Notes: a model not told the origin generated them from the letters alone. DNA of 32,170 bases from Erysipelotrichaceae bacterium (GCA_016280635.1 JAEEHC010000050.1:1-32170); one strand, 5' to 3'. Counted from the first letter of the stretch, positions 1 to 7,292 are shown. Made by a program: numbers and translations.

Positions 1-1
1 A

Positions 2-970
2 GCTTTACTGGCTATTTTAATGGTCGTATCTCTGATCGGCTGTGAAAAGAAGCCCCAGGTCAAGGAAGTTAAGATTGGTGTTGCTATCTACCAGTTCAAC
101 GACAACTTCATGACCCTCTATCGTAACGACATTCAGAAGTACTTTGATGACCTCAACGCCAAGGATGCTACCGTTCATTACACTGTCGAAATCGTCGACG
201 GCGCTAACGACGTTAACACTCAGACCGAACAGGTCAGAACCTTCATTTCCAAGGGTGTCGATGCTCTGATCGTTAACCTCGTTCAGACCACTTCTGATGC
301 CTTAGCCAAGGAAGTTGTTGCTTCCGGTATCCCGTGCGTATTCATCAACAGAGAAATCGCTGACTTCGAATACGGCGACAAGACCTGCTATGTTGGCGCT
401 GATGCCAGAGACTCAGGCAGATACCAGGGCGAAATCATTTACAACGTTCCGAATCATGGCGACCTGAACGGCGACGGCAAGGTTTCCTATATCATGATCA
501 TGGGTGACCCCGAAAACACTGACGCTCAGTACAGAACTGAATTCTCCATCAAGAAGCTGGAAGAATTAGGCGTTACTGTTGACAAGCTGTTCGAACAGAC
601 CGGTAACTGGGACCAGGCTCAGGGCCAGGAACTCGTTGCCAATGCTTTAAGCACATTCGGTAACCAGATCGAAGTTGTCTTCTGCAACAACGACGGCATG
701 GCCTTAGGCGCTTACGAGTCAATCAAGGCTGCCGGCAGAACTGTTGGTCAGGACATCTACCTGGTAGGCGTTGACGCCTTACCGGAATGCTGCCAGATGG
801 TCAAGGACGGCACCATGACCGGTACTGTCTTAAACGATGACCTCGGTCAGGCTACTGCCGCTTGCGAAACCGTCTTAGGTTTACTGGCTGGCAAGGCTCC
901 GGAAAAGAAAGTCAACTACGTTCCTTACGTCATGGTTACTCCTGCGAACGTTGACAACTATCTGAAATAA
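2..970 (+). CDS. mglB: Galactose/glucose ABC transporter substrate-binding lipoprotein MglB (5' end cut by window edge)
   Basis: Extracytoplasmic sugar-binding protein that delivers galactose or glucose to the MglAC transporter. The frame is open to the window edge; the first in-window ATG (base 20) lies inside the hydrophobic part of a signal peptide, so the true start is upstream. The lipobox SLIGC gives a lipid-anchored Cys, as expected for a Gram-positive binding protein. The mature part has the periplasmic-binding-protein-type sugar fold (IGVAIYQFNDNF at the start, VVFCNNDGMALGA and VGVDALPE further on), typical of MglB rather than RbsB. It is followed by mglA and mglC on the same strand, which fixes the assignment to the Mgl family. 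Codon choice looks strongly biased (repeated aac, gac, gtt), fitting high expression. Substrate choice between galactose, glucose and a related methyl-galactoside cannot be read from sequence alone. Confidence 0.93.
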   Translation, partial: ALLAILMVVSLIGCEKKPQVKEVKIGVAIYQFNDNFMTLYRNDIQKYFDDLNAKDATVHYTVEIVDGANDVNTQTEQVRTFISKGVDALIVNLVQTTSDALAKEVVASGIPCVFINREIADFEYGDKTCYVGADARDSGRYQGEIIYNVPNHGDLNGDGKVSYIMIMGDPENTDAQYRTEFSIKKLEELGVTVDKLFEQTGNWDQAQGQELVANALSTFGNQIEVVFCNNDGMALGAYESIKAAGRTVGQDIYLVGVDALPECCQMVKDGTMTGTVLNDDLGQATAACETVLGLLAGKAPEKKVNYVPYVMVTPANVDNYLK

Positions 971-988
971 TTAACCGGAAAAACTTTT

Positions 989-1021
989 AAAGAGTTGCAT
1001 GGGTTTTCCATGCAACTCTTT
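989..1021 (+). terminator. Perfect intercistronic hairpin between mglB and mglA
   Basis: Arms AAAGAGTTGCATGG (989-1002) and CCATGCAACTCTTT (1008-1021) form an uninterrupted 14-bp stem with a 5-base loop. There is no long U-run afterwards (GCCTATTTGG follows). It is therefore more likely a partial terminator or 3'-end stabiliser of the mglB message than a full stop. Hairpins after the binding-protein gene are a known way to make binding protein in excess of the membrane subunits. Confidence 0.75.
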
Positions 1022-1062
1022 GCCTATTTGGAAGGCGGCGGAAGCCGCAAAAGGAAGTATAT

Positions 1063-2574
1063 ATGTCAGAATACGTACTTGAAATGAAAAATATCTGCAA
1101 GGCTTTCCCGGGTGTTCAGGCACTTAACAATGCCAACCTGTCCCTTAAGCCGGGCCATGTCCACGCCTTAATGGGAGAGAACGGTGCAGGTAAATCAACA
1201 CTGATGAAATGCCTTTTCGGCATTTACAAGAAAGACTCCGGACAGATCATCTATCAGGGTCAGGAAATCAACAACCGCGACCCCTTTGAAGCGCTGAACC
1301 GCGGCATCGCCATGGTTCACCAGGAACTGCTGCCGATTCCCGACCGCACCATTGCGGAAAACATCTATGTCGGCAGATATCCGGTAAAGAATATCGGGCC
1401 GATGAAGATCATCGACCATAAGAAAATGTATAAGGATGCTCAGGCCCTGCTCGATGAGCTGAATCTGAACTTTGATGCCCATGCCAAGCTGGAATCACTG
1501 ACGGCATCACAGATGCAGCTGGTTGAGATCTGCAAGGCCTTAAGCGCGGACGCCAAGATCGTCATTTTGGATGAGCCTACCTCATCACTGACCCTGAAGG
1601 AAGTCGACAAGCTCTTTGAGATCATCAGACAGCTGACCGACAAGGGGTGTGGTGTTATCTATATTTCCCATAAGATGGACGAGATCCTGCAGATCTCCGA
1701 TGAGATCACCATCATGCGTGACGGCCAGTACATCGGAACCTGGGAAGCCAGTGAGATGACAACCGACATGATCATTGAGAAGGAAGTCGGCCGTGAGCTC
1801 AAGAACCTCTATCCGCCCAAGGTTAATACCCCCGGTGAGGTCGTCTTTGAGGTCAAGGACTTCTGTTCCATCCATCCGCATTCCTTCCAGCACTGTTCCT
1901 TTGAAGCCAGAGATGGCGAGATTCTGGGCGTAGCCGGTCTGGTCGGCGCTCAGAGAACGGAGCTGATGGAAGCCATCATGGGCTTAAGAGGCATTACCTC
2001 CGGTGAGGTTTACTTCAAGGGCAAGAAACTGGACATCAAGTCTCCCAGTGATGCCATCAAGGATGGCGTTACCCTGCTGACGGAAGACCGCCGCGGCAGC
2101 GGCATCTTCGGAGTTCTCTCTGTTGGTGATAACGTCGGCATTGCCTCGGTAAATGACTACCTGAAATACCGGATCATGGTTGACGGTAAGAAGATCAACC
2201 AGATCGTTGACAAGAGCATCAGCGAACTGTCGATCAAGACGCCCAGCAAGAAGACCCAGATCCAGCATCTTTCCGGCGGTAACCAGCAGAAGGTCATCAT
2301 CTCCCGCTGGCTGGCCAAGGATCCGGAAGTGCTGATCATGGATGAGCCTACCAGAGGCATCGACGTCGGCGCCAAGTATGAGATCTACTCGATTATCGGC
2401 CGGCTGGCCAAGGAAGGCAAGACCATCATCATGGTTTCCAGCGAAATGCCGGAACTGATCGGTGTCTGCGACCGCATCATGGTCATGTGCGAGGGTCAGA
2501 TCACCGGATTTGTTGAAGGTGAGGACATGAATCAGGAGAAGATCATGGAACTCTCCACGAAGTTCACGAAATAA
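1063..2574 (+). CDS. mglA: Galactose/methyl-galactoside ABC transporter ATP-binding protein MglA
   Basis: Cytoplasmic ATPase that powers sugar import through MglC. It is 503 aa with two tandem ABC domains, the usual length for the MglA/RbsA family. The first domain carries Walker A GENGAGKST near residues 38-46, a degenerate signature (LTASQMQLVEICKAL) and Walker B VILDEPTSS. The second domain has the degenerate Walker A region of this family (GLVGAQRTELMEAIMG), a canonical signature LSGGNQQKV and Walker B LIMDEPTRGIDVGAK. The start ATG is preceded by AAAAGGAAG at good spacing. It lies 92 bases after mglB, separated by the hairpin, and 15 bases before mglC. Confidence 0.95.
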   Translation: MSEYVLEMKNICKAFPGVQALNNANLSLKPGHVHALMGENGAGKSTLMKCLFGIYKKDSGQIIYQGQEINNRDPFEALNRGIAMVHQELLPIPDRTIAENIYVGRYPVKNIGPMKIIDHKKMYKDAQALLDELNLNFDAHAKLESLTASQMQLVEICKALSADAKIVILDEPTSSLTLKEVDKLFEIIRQLTDKGCGVIYISHKMDEILQISDEITIMRDGQYIGTWEASEMTTDMIIEKEVGRELKNLYPPKVNTPGEVVFEVKDFCSIHPHSFQHCSFEARDGEILGVAGLVGAQRTELMEAIMGLRGITSGEVYFKGKKLDIKSPSDAIKDGVTLLTEDRRGSGIFGVLSVGDNVGIASVNDYLKYRIMVDGKKINQIVDKSISELSIKTPSKKTQIQHLSGGNQQKVIISRWLAKDPEVLIMDEPTRGIDVGAKYEIYSIIGRLAKEGKTIIMVSSEMPELIGVCDRIMVMCEGQITGFVEGEDMNQEKIMELSTKFTK

Positions 2575-2589
2575 TAAGAGGTACTCTTT

Positions 2590-3603
2590 ATGGATAAGAA
2601 ATTAGGAAAACTTGATATTAAGCGCATTGGCAACTTCATCATGAACAATGCGGTCATCATCTTGATCATCATCTCCGCGATCATCGTCGGCATTGACAAC
2701 CCCAACTTCTTCGGCAAGTACAACATCAAGAACCTGCTGATGAATGTCTCCGTACGTGCTGTCATCGCCTTCGGTATTGCCGCTGTTCTGATCATGAGAA
2801 ACAACGACCTTTCCGCTGGCCGTCAGGTCGGTTTTGCCGGCTGTATCGCAGCAACCCTGCTGCAGAGAGCCGACTATGTCCAGAAGGTCTACCCGAATCT
2901 GCCGCCTCTGAACATGTGGCTGGTATGCGCACTGTTAATGCTCGGCTTTGCCCTGACCTTCGGTCTGATCAACGGTCTGGTCGTCTCCAAGATGCATGTC
3001 CCGGCCTTCATCGGTACCTACGGCATGCAGACCGTCATTTACGGTATCTGTCTGGTTTACACCGGCGCGCAGCCGATCGGCGGTCTGATCGACAAGTATA
3101 CGGACTGGGCAGCCGGATCGTTCATGGGTTTGGACTTCGTGCCTAACCTGGGCATTGTTGCCCTGCTGGTAGGATTATTCATCTGGTTCCTGTTTAACCA
3201 TACGCCTTTCGGCAAGAAGATGTACGCCATCGGCGGCAACCCGAACGCTGCTTCCGTTTCCGGCATCAACATTGACCGGATGACCATCCTGTCCTACATG
3301 CTGGCCGCCGCTCTGTTTGCCTTAGCCGGCTTCATGCTGGGTGCCAAGGCTGGCGGAACCAGTGCTGCTCTGGCCGCCGGCTACGAACTGTTCGCCATCG
3401 CTGGATGTACCATCGGCGGTGTCTCCACCAACGGCGGTATCGGTAAGGTTTCCGGCATCGTCATCGGTGTTCTCGTCTTCGAGATCCTGAAGATCGAAAT
3501 GCAGTTCGTCGGTGTTGACGTTGCCTACACCTATGTCGTACAGGGCGTCGTCATCGTCATCGCCATTGCTCTGGACATCCGCAAGTACATTGCCAGAAAG
3601 TAA
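2590..3603 (+). CDS. mglC: Galactose/methyl-galactoside ABC transporter permease MglC
   Basis: Integral membrane permease of the sugar importer, 337 aa, of the BPD_transp_2 family (MglC/RbsC type). Many hydrophobic segments are visible, starting with AVIILIIISAIIVG near residue 21. The conserved-looking LSAGRQVGFAG region, the IGGNPNAASVSGIN loop (the cytoplasmic coupling motif of the RbsC/MglC family) and the C-terminal CTIGGVSTNGGIGKVSG stretch support the family. A Shine-Dalgarno AAGAGG lies just after the mglA stop, 15 bases earlier. Its stop codon overlaps the start of the next small gene (TAATG), so the two are translationally coupled. Confidence 0.95.
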   Translation: MDKKLGKLDIKRIGNFIMNNAVIILIIISAIIVGIDNPNFFGKYNIKNLLMNVSVRAVIAFGIAAVLIMRNNDLSAGRQVGFAGCIAATLLQRADYVQKVYPNLPPLNMWLVCALLMLGFALTFGLINGLVVSKMHVPAFIGTYGMQTVIYGICLVYTGAQPIGGLIDKYTDWAAGSFMGLDFVPNLGIVALLVGLFIWFLFNHTPFGKKMYAIGGNPNAASVSGINIDRMTILSYMLAAALFALAGFMLGAKAGGTSAALAAGYELFAIAGCTIGGVSTNGGIGKVSGIVIGVLVFEILKIEMQFVGVDVAYTYVVQGVVIVIAIALDIRKYIARK

Positions 3604-3812
3604 TGAGCGAAGAAGAAAAGAAGGAAGAGAACCAGTTCACTTCCGCCAAAGAACTGTTTGAACACAATTCACAGAAGATCATTGAGAGGAAGGAAGCCTA
3701 TTACGATAAGATAATCAATTCGCTTCATCTCACCAAGGGAAAACTTGATCTGCTGATCGTCTTACTGATCGCTGTCATCATCCTGATCTTCGTGTTTGGT
3801 TCCCGCAAGTAA
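3603..3812 (+). CDS. Small C-tail-anchored membrane protein of the mgl operon, function unknown
   Basis: A 69-aa protein whose ATG shares its A with the mglC stop codon (TAATG), so it is very probably translated by ribosomes finishing mglC. Residues 1-47 are hydrophilic and rich in Glu and Lys (MSEEEKKEE), probably helical. Residues 48-65 (LDLLIVLLIAVIILIFVFG) form one transmembrane helix followed by SRK, giving an N-in, tail-anchored topology. A terminator-like hairpin directly follows, so this is the last gene of the mgl operon. I do not recognise the family. The tight coupling suggests an accessory or regulatory subunit of MglABC, but that is inference. Confidence 0.75.
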   Translation: MSEEEKKEENQFTSAKELFEHNSQKIIERKEAYYDKIINSLHLTKGKLDLLIVLLIAVIILIFVFGSRK

Positions 3813-3817
3813 CTGTC

Positions 3818-3850
3818 AAGGGGATGGCCTGAAAACCATTCCCTTTCTTG
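3818..3850 (+). terminator. Rho-independent terminator of the mgl operon
   Basis: AAGGGGATGG (3818-3827) pairs with CCATTCCCTT (3836-3845), ten pairs including one G-U, with an 8-base loop, followed by TCTTGT. It sits 6 bases after the stop of the small membrane gene. Confidence 0.7.
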
Positions 3851-3884
3851 TGTAGGGAATTCTTTCAATTGAAGAGTTGGGAAA

Positions 3885-4430
3885 ATGAAAGCACAATTAA
3901 GACAGAGAGATTGGTACGACGCTTATGAAAAAACTCAGAAGAACAACTGTCATCCTTATAATAACTGCATTGATGTTTTCAATCAGTCCGCTCAGACCAG
4001 CAAGGTAGGCGAGCAGCTTAATAACCAGTACGAAATCAGCTGGACTAGAGCCAAGGCAAAGAACTACGACATTGAGAACATAACGATTGGCAAGATCAAT
4101 GTTTACTTCGAGTTAAACTATGATGCCAACAGCGGTGAAGGGGCTCCGGAAAAAGAAAAGGCATTCACTGAATCCACAGTTCTTTCTCAAACCGTCCCGA
4201 CTAACGGCGAAATGAAATTCTTAGGCTGGGCCATGGAGAAGAATGCCGAAGAGCCACAATTTCAGCCAGGTGAAGAGATCACTCTTTCCAACAACACGAC
4301 CTTATATGCCGTGTGGGAAGACATCGTACCTCCTACCGGTGATGGCTATGATCTCAGGTTCTGCGTGGCACTAATGGCCATCTCAGCCTTAGGTTGCAGT
4401 TATTTCAAGAGCAGAAAAAAAGAAGACTGA
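3885..4430 (+). CDS. InlB-repeat surface protein with PPTGD cell-wall anchor, probably truncated or frameshifted
   Basis: The 181-aa frame carries one Listeria-Bacteroides (InlB B / Flg_new) repeat at about residues 72-145 (core YFELNYDANSGEGAPE, FLGWAMEK, TLYAVWED). A C-terminal sorting signal follows: PPTGD, a hydrophobic stretch (FCVALMAISALGCSYF) and a basic tail KSRKKED, consistent with sortase anchoring. The N-terminus of this frame (MKAQLRQRDWYDAYEKTQKN) is not a signal peptide. A good signal peptide lies in the +1 frame at 3925-4005 (MKKLRRTTVILIITALMFSISP) and stops at 4006-4008. An ancestral gene starting at 3925 has probably lost or gained bases near 3990-4005, or a longer surface protein has been deleted internally. 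Base composition is more AT-rich than the flanking operons. Confidence is high for the anchor and repeat, moderate that the gene is broken. Confidence 0.6.
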   Translation: MKAQLRQRDWYDAYEKTQKNNCHPYNNCIDVFNQSAQTSKVGEQLNNQYEISWTRAKAKNYDIENITIGKINVYFELNYDANSGEGAPEKEKAFTESTVLSQTVPTNGEMKFLGWAMEKNAEEPQFQPGEEITLSNNTTLYAVWEDIVPPTGDGYDLRFCVALMAISALGCSYFKSRKKED

Positions 4431-4456
4431 TGCTCAGCAATACTAAATAAACAACA

Positions 4457-4497
4457 AGAGTCGGTAGCGGACTAACAGTCAGGTACCGATTTTTTGC
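4457..4497 (+). terminator. Rho-independent terminator after the surface-protein remnant
   Basis: AGTCGGTA (4459-4466) pairs with TACCGATT (4484-4491) with one G-U, enclosing a second small hairpin (GACT/AGTC), and a run of six T (4490-4495) follows. Confidence 0.65.
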
Positions 4498-4612
4498 TGT
4501 TCATCAGGAAATGTTTGAATGTATGTGTCTTATATAATCACAAGGGAATCGCTGTTGACTTCATGGCAGGGAAACAATTAAGCAGTTAGTCATTATAAGA
4601 AAATAAGTCAGA

Positions 4613-4828
4613 CTATTTCCAGGTCATCTCCAGCTTGCGCTTGTTAATTACGCAGTCAGCAAGGTACATGTTTATCAGGGTCTGATAAGGTATCCCGGTT
4701 TCCAGAGCCTGTTGTTTGAAATATTCAATAATCATCAGGTCAATCTTAATGGTTATCTGTTTCTTCAGTTCTTTTGCATAGGGATTTTTTCTGGGATTTA
4801 AATTCATTACATCATAGTTATCTCTCAT
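4613..4828 (-). CDS. brnA: BrnA-type antitoxin
   Basis: Antitoxin of a type II toxin-antitoxin pair. The C-terminal half (KKQITIKIDLMIIEYFKQQALETGIPYQTLINMYLADCV) is the ribbon-helix-helix-like DNA-binding region of the BrnA/DUF4415 family, in which KxxITIRID-like strands dimerise and contact the operator. I place the start at 4828 (71 aa) because that ATG overlaps the brnT stop as ATGA and has AAAGAAAGG nine bases upstream. The in-frame ATG at 4837 directly abuts that Shine-Dalgarno and is a poorer start. It lies downstream of the toxin, the usual BrnT-BrnA order, and probably represses the shared promoter at 5140-5174. Confidence 0.8.
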   Translation of the reverse strand: MRDNYDVMNLNPRKNPYAKELKKQITIKIDLMIIEYFKQQALETGIPYQTLINMYLADCVINKRKLEMTWK

Positions 4829-5124
4829 TTGTACCATCCTTTCTTTAACCTGTTATAAGTGTTTTCTTCATCTGCTGAGGCTTTTCTGGCTGAAATGATT
4901 CTGATGATTCGGTTTTCTGATCTGAAACAATGACAGACAATCAGCATTCTTGCCTTAGTACTGAATCCAAGCAAAATGAATCTTTCTTCATCCTCATTAG
5001 AATGATCCGGATCATCAAAGATCACAGCATCATCGTCATAAAATACCGTTTTTGCCTCTTCAAAGGATATGCCGTGTTTTCGCCTGTTTATTTCGTTCTT
5101 ATTTGGATCCCATTCAAATTGCAT
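4825..5124 (-). CDS. brnT: BrnT-family toxin (ribonuclease)
   Basis: A 99-aa BrnT/DUF4258-like toxin, a RelE-fold ribonuclease whose known members cleave RNA and stop translation. Family features seen: MQFEWDPNKNEINRRKHGISFEEA at the N-terminus, FYDDDAVIFDDPDHSNEDEERFILLG in the middle, and RIIRIISARKAS near the C-terminus, which matches the characteristic IISAR motif. AAGGAGA precedes the ATG. The stop overlaps the antitoxin start (ATGA). Complete with no visible inactivating change. It lies in an AT-rich accessory patch, as expected for a mobile stability module. Confidence 0.9.
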   Translation of the reverse strand: MQFEWDPNKNEINRRKHGISFEEAKTVFYDDDAVIFDDPDHSNEDEERFILLGFSTKARMLIVCHCFRSENRIIRIISARKASADEENTYNRLKKGWYK

Positions 5125-5139
5125 TGGAAATCTCCTTGT

Positions 5140-5174
5140 GTAAATATTGTATAATTATTTAATATTTACGTCAA
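5140..5174 (-). promoter_or_regulatory. brnTA promoter with inverted-repeat operator
   Basis: On the minus strand TTGACG (5174-5169), a 17-base spacer and TACAAT (5151-5146) make a near-consensus sigma-A promoter. A perfect 9-bp inverted repeat, GTAAATATT (5140-5148) and AATATTTAC (5161-5169), straddles the -10 and spacer. It is a good candidate operator for BrnA autoregulation. The repeat is seen; its role is inferred. Confidence 0.7.
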
Positions 5175-5216
5175 TGGAAATGCATTTGAGAATGAGTGCT
5201 GAGCAGTTTTTTTCCC

Positions 5217-5242
5217 AAAAAACGGAGCATTCAGTGCTCCGT
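5217..5242 (-). terminator. Rho-independent terminator of the E2-like acyltransferase gene
   Basis: ACGGAGCA (5222-5229) and TGCTCCGT (5235-5242) form a perfect 8-bp stem with a 5-base loop. Read on the minus strand it is followed by a T-run (5221-5217). Confidence 0.8.
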
Positions 5243-5310
5243 AAGGCTTGAATAACTGCCCTGTGAAATTCGCGATCCAGGTTTGAACCGGATAATTAAC
5301 ATCGGAAGTG

Positions 5311-6153
5311 CTACAAATCGATTTTCTTACTGGCCGGTTCCTCCAGCATTTGAGGATGCTGAAGGATGTGTTCGATCAGCGAGAGTGATCTGGCGAAGTA
5401 GAAACCGTCGCCGATGCGCTCGTCCAGAGTAACACCGAAGTGGCAGTACTTGCGTACTTCTTCGCTGCCCTCGTCGTTGATCTTCATCTCACTGGTGATC
5501 TCACCGATGGTAGCCAGGGAAGAACAGGTGCCGAAGTCAGCCAGGTTATGGTAAATGGCTCCGCACTTGATCGAACCAAGGTTGGAAATGATCATTGAGG
5601 TAAAGTAGATGTTGTTGTCGGTCAGGGACTTTGGCAGCAGGCCATGTTTGCCCAGGATCTTGATCAGACCGAAGATCGGCACTCTGATGATGTTGGGAAG
5701 TCTGCCCAGGGTATCGACGGCGTTATTGGCTCCGGCCTTGTCAGCCTTGGCGGAGCGAAGGTTTTCAACTTTCCTTGCCGTCTTGGCGGCGATCGTTTCA
5801 ATGTTGTCATTTTCTTCGATCGGTACCACCAGCATCAGTTCCTCGGCCTTGTCATCAAGGGTCATCTTGGCGACGAAGGAGAGCAGAATGTCGTTATGCT
5901 CATACATGTGGCGGTTGGAAATGAAGCGGTTAAGCTTCGGCCGGTTATACATAACCTTGCCAATGGTGGTCAGGAAGGCGTGGAAATAGGTGTAATGGGC
6001 ACCGTTTTTCTTCTTTTCTTCCATGTAGCGGACCAGTTCGGTCACGTCTACCTTACGGTCAATGTAGACTTCATTTTCCTTGCGGGTGGGTTTCAGGTCG
6101 ATGGCACACTGCATCAGGGCAGGCAGTTCGACTCGGCGGGCATCTCTTCTCAT
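5311..6153 (-). CDS. Stand-alone 2-oxoacid dehydrogenase E2 / CAT-fold acyltransferase-like protein lacking the usual catalytic His
   Basis: A 280-aa protein made only of an E2-type acyltransferase catalytic domain, without lipoyl or E3-binding domains and with no E1 or E3 genes nearby. Family landmarks: FHAFLTTIGKVMYNRPKLNRFI (about 57-78), VVPIEENDNIETIA, SMIISNLGSIKCGAIYHNLADFGTCSSLATIGEI (186-219), and the C-terminal signature region DERIGDGFYFARSLSLIEHIL (244-264). In true E2 enzymes the signature is DHRxxDG and in chloramphenicol acetyltransferases HHxxxDG; here Glu245 stands where the catalytic His should be. The start has AAGGAGA seven bases upstream. It is monocistronic, with its own promoter and terminator. 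Family is fairly certain; substrate and activity are unknown. Confidence 0.78.
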   Translation of the reverse strand: MRRDARRVELPALMQCAIDLKPTRKENEVYIDRKVDVTELVRYMEEKKKNGAHYTYFHAFLTTIGKVMYNRPKLNRFISNRHMYEHNDILLSFVAKMTLDDKAEELMLVVPIEENDNIETIAAKTARKVENLRSAKADKAGANNAVDTLGRLPNIIRVPIFGLIKILGKHGLLPKSLTDNNIYFTSMIISNLGSIKCGAIYHNLADFGTCSSLATIGEITSEMKINDEGSEEVRKYCHFGVTLDERIGDGFYFARSLSLIEHILQHPQMLEEPASKKIDL

Positions 6154-6210
6154 AGTTGTCTCCTTAATATTCCCCGGTTTAGCTGTAAAGTTTCAGGGAA
6201 CAATACAGAT

Positions 6211-6240
6211 AGTATAATTGATTGGACAACCATAAGGCAA
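6211..6240 (-). promoter_or_regulatory. Probable promoter of the E2-like gene
   Basis: TTGCCT (6240-6235), an 18-base spacer and TATACT (6216-6211) on the minus strand, about 58 bases before the start codon. Confidence 0.5.
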
Positions 6241-6290
6241 GAAGAGCCGATCAGGATTAAAAATGTATGGCTTGCCGGAACTTTTCATGG

Positions 6291-6319
6291 AAAGACCCCC
6301 TGTCAGCTTCAGGGGGTCT
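6291..6319 (-). terminator. Strong hairpin, probable terminator of the Ig-like membrane protein gene
   Basis: AGACCCCCTG (6293-6302) and CAGGGGGTCT (6310-6319) form a perfect 10-bp GC-rich stem with a 7-base loop, 37 bases after the stop codon of the minus-strand gene. The T-tail is short (TTCC), so termination may be partial. Confidence 0.6.
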
Positions 6320-6356
6320 ATGGTGTTATTGGCTGTGCGCTAAGGTAATGGATGGG

Positions 6357-7292
6357 TTAGAACTTCAGACACAGGTGTTTTTTCACCTGCTTGCCTTTTG
6401 AGTCATATACAAAGATGTACATCTTCCAGGTACCATCACCGGCGCTTTCACAGTACAACTGGTCATTGACGACCTGCTCAAGGCTGGTGTATTTTGATCT
6501 CTTCTTGTTCTTTACTTTATCGGCATTCTTTATCCAGTCATTAACATAGGAGAGAGCCTGCTTGGCGCTGATGGTTACCCATTTCTTCTCCTCGTCAGCG
6601 TAATACTCTCTGGCTACATAGCGATACTGTTCCTTCTGCTTGGTGACGGTGACCGTATAGGTCTTTTCCGTGCGGTTTCCATTTTTGTCTGAGGCAGTAA
6701 TGGTAACGGTATATTCACCTTCCTTGGCGGGATCGATTTCATGGGAAACGGTATACCAGCCCTTTTCATAGACCTGTCCGCTTTCCGCGGTCTTTGCCGG
6801 CTCATTTTCGACCAGCTCCAGCGCTCCGTCTACCGGGTCACTGACTGTGATATTGTTGTCTGGAATCGCGCTGCCGGCAGTCATGGGAATATTGTCGTTG
6901 TCAAAGCTGATTTCCGGGGCTTTGGTATCAGAAACCACGATTTTTTTGGTAAATGATTTCTTAACGGTTCCGCCCATGGAATCCTTTGTGGACAGGATGT
7001 ATTCAATTTCGCTTTCACCGAGAACACTGAGGTCGATTTCGGACTTGGATGCTTCAATTTCCCAGGTGTGACTGGTTACCAATGTAAGCGGGTCGATTTT
7101 GGAAAGATCGTATTCCAGCTGAATGGCACCAGTTTCGGTCTGATTGCTTACGAAATCAATGGTCAGAGAGTTGAGCGCGTCATTTTTGGCTTTGTTCTTC
7201 AGGTAGGCAAAAACGCCTCCGCCGACTATCAACAATGCCAGGATGATTAAAACAAGCTTATTAACCGGTTTTTTCTGATTATTCTTATCCAT
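6357..7292 (-). CDS. Membrane-anchored extracellular protein with Ig-like (DUF5011/HYR-type) domain, function unknown
   Basis: A 311-aa protein with a short cytoplasmic Lys-rich N-terminus (MDKNNQKKPVNK), one uncleaved membrane anchor at about residues 13-31 (LVLIILALLIVGGGVFAYL) and an extracytoplasmic remainder. The middle holds beta-sandwich strands of the type found in bacterial Ig-like/DUF5011 repeats (SDTKAPEISFDNDNI, ITVSDPVDGALELVE, GEYTVTITASDKNGNRTEKTYTVTVTK). The final roughly 90 residues (YRYVAREYYADEEKKWVTISAKQALSY onward) look like a separate small domain I do not recognise. GGAGAGGAG precedes the ATG. It stands alone with its own promoter and terminator. A structural or adhesive surface role is likely but unproven. 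Confidence 0.75.
   Translation of the reverse strand: MDKNNQKKPVNKLVLIILALLIVGGGVFAYLKNKAKNDALNSLTIDFVSNQTETGAIQLEYDLSKIDPLTLVTSHTWEIEASKSEIDLSVLGESEIEYILSTKDSMGGTVKKSFTKKIVVSDTKAPEISFDNDNIPMTAGSAIPDNNITVSDPVDGALELVENEPAKTAESGQVYEKGWYTVSHEIDPAKEGEYTVTITASDKNGNRTEKTYTVTVTKQKEQYRYVAREYYADEEKKWVTISAKQALSYVNDWIKNADKVKNKKRSKYTSLEQVVNDQLYCESAGDGTWKMYIFVYDSKGKQVKKHLCLKF

Noticed and set aside
5255-5300. tRNA-like stretch (GGTTTGAACC resembling a T-arm)
   Set aside because: No acceptor, D-arm or anticodon stem could be paired around it; the match is a short palindrome.
5644-6348. 234-aa plus-strand open frame opposite the E2-like gene
   Set aside because: Antisense shadow; it runs through the promoter of the E2-like gene and the hairpin at 6293-6319.
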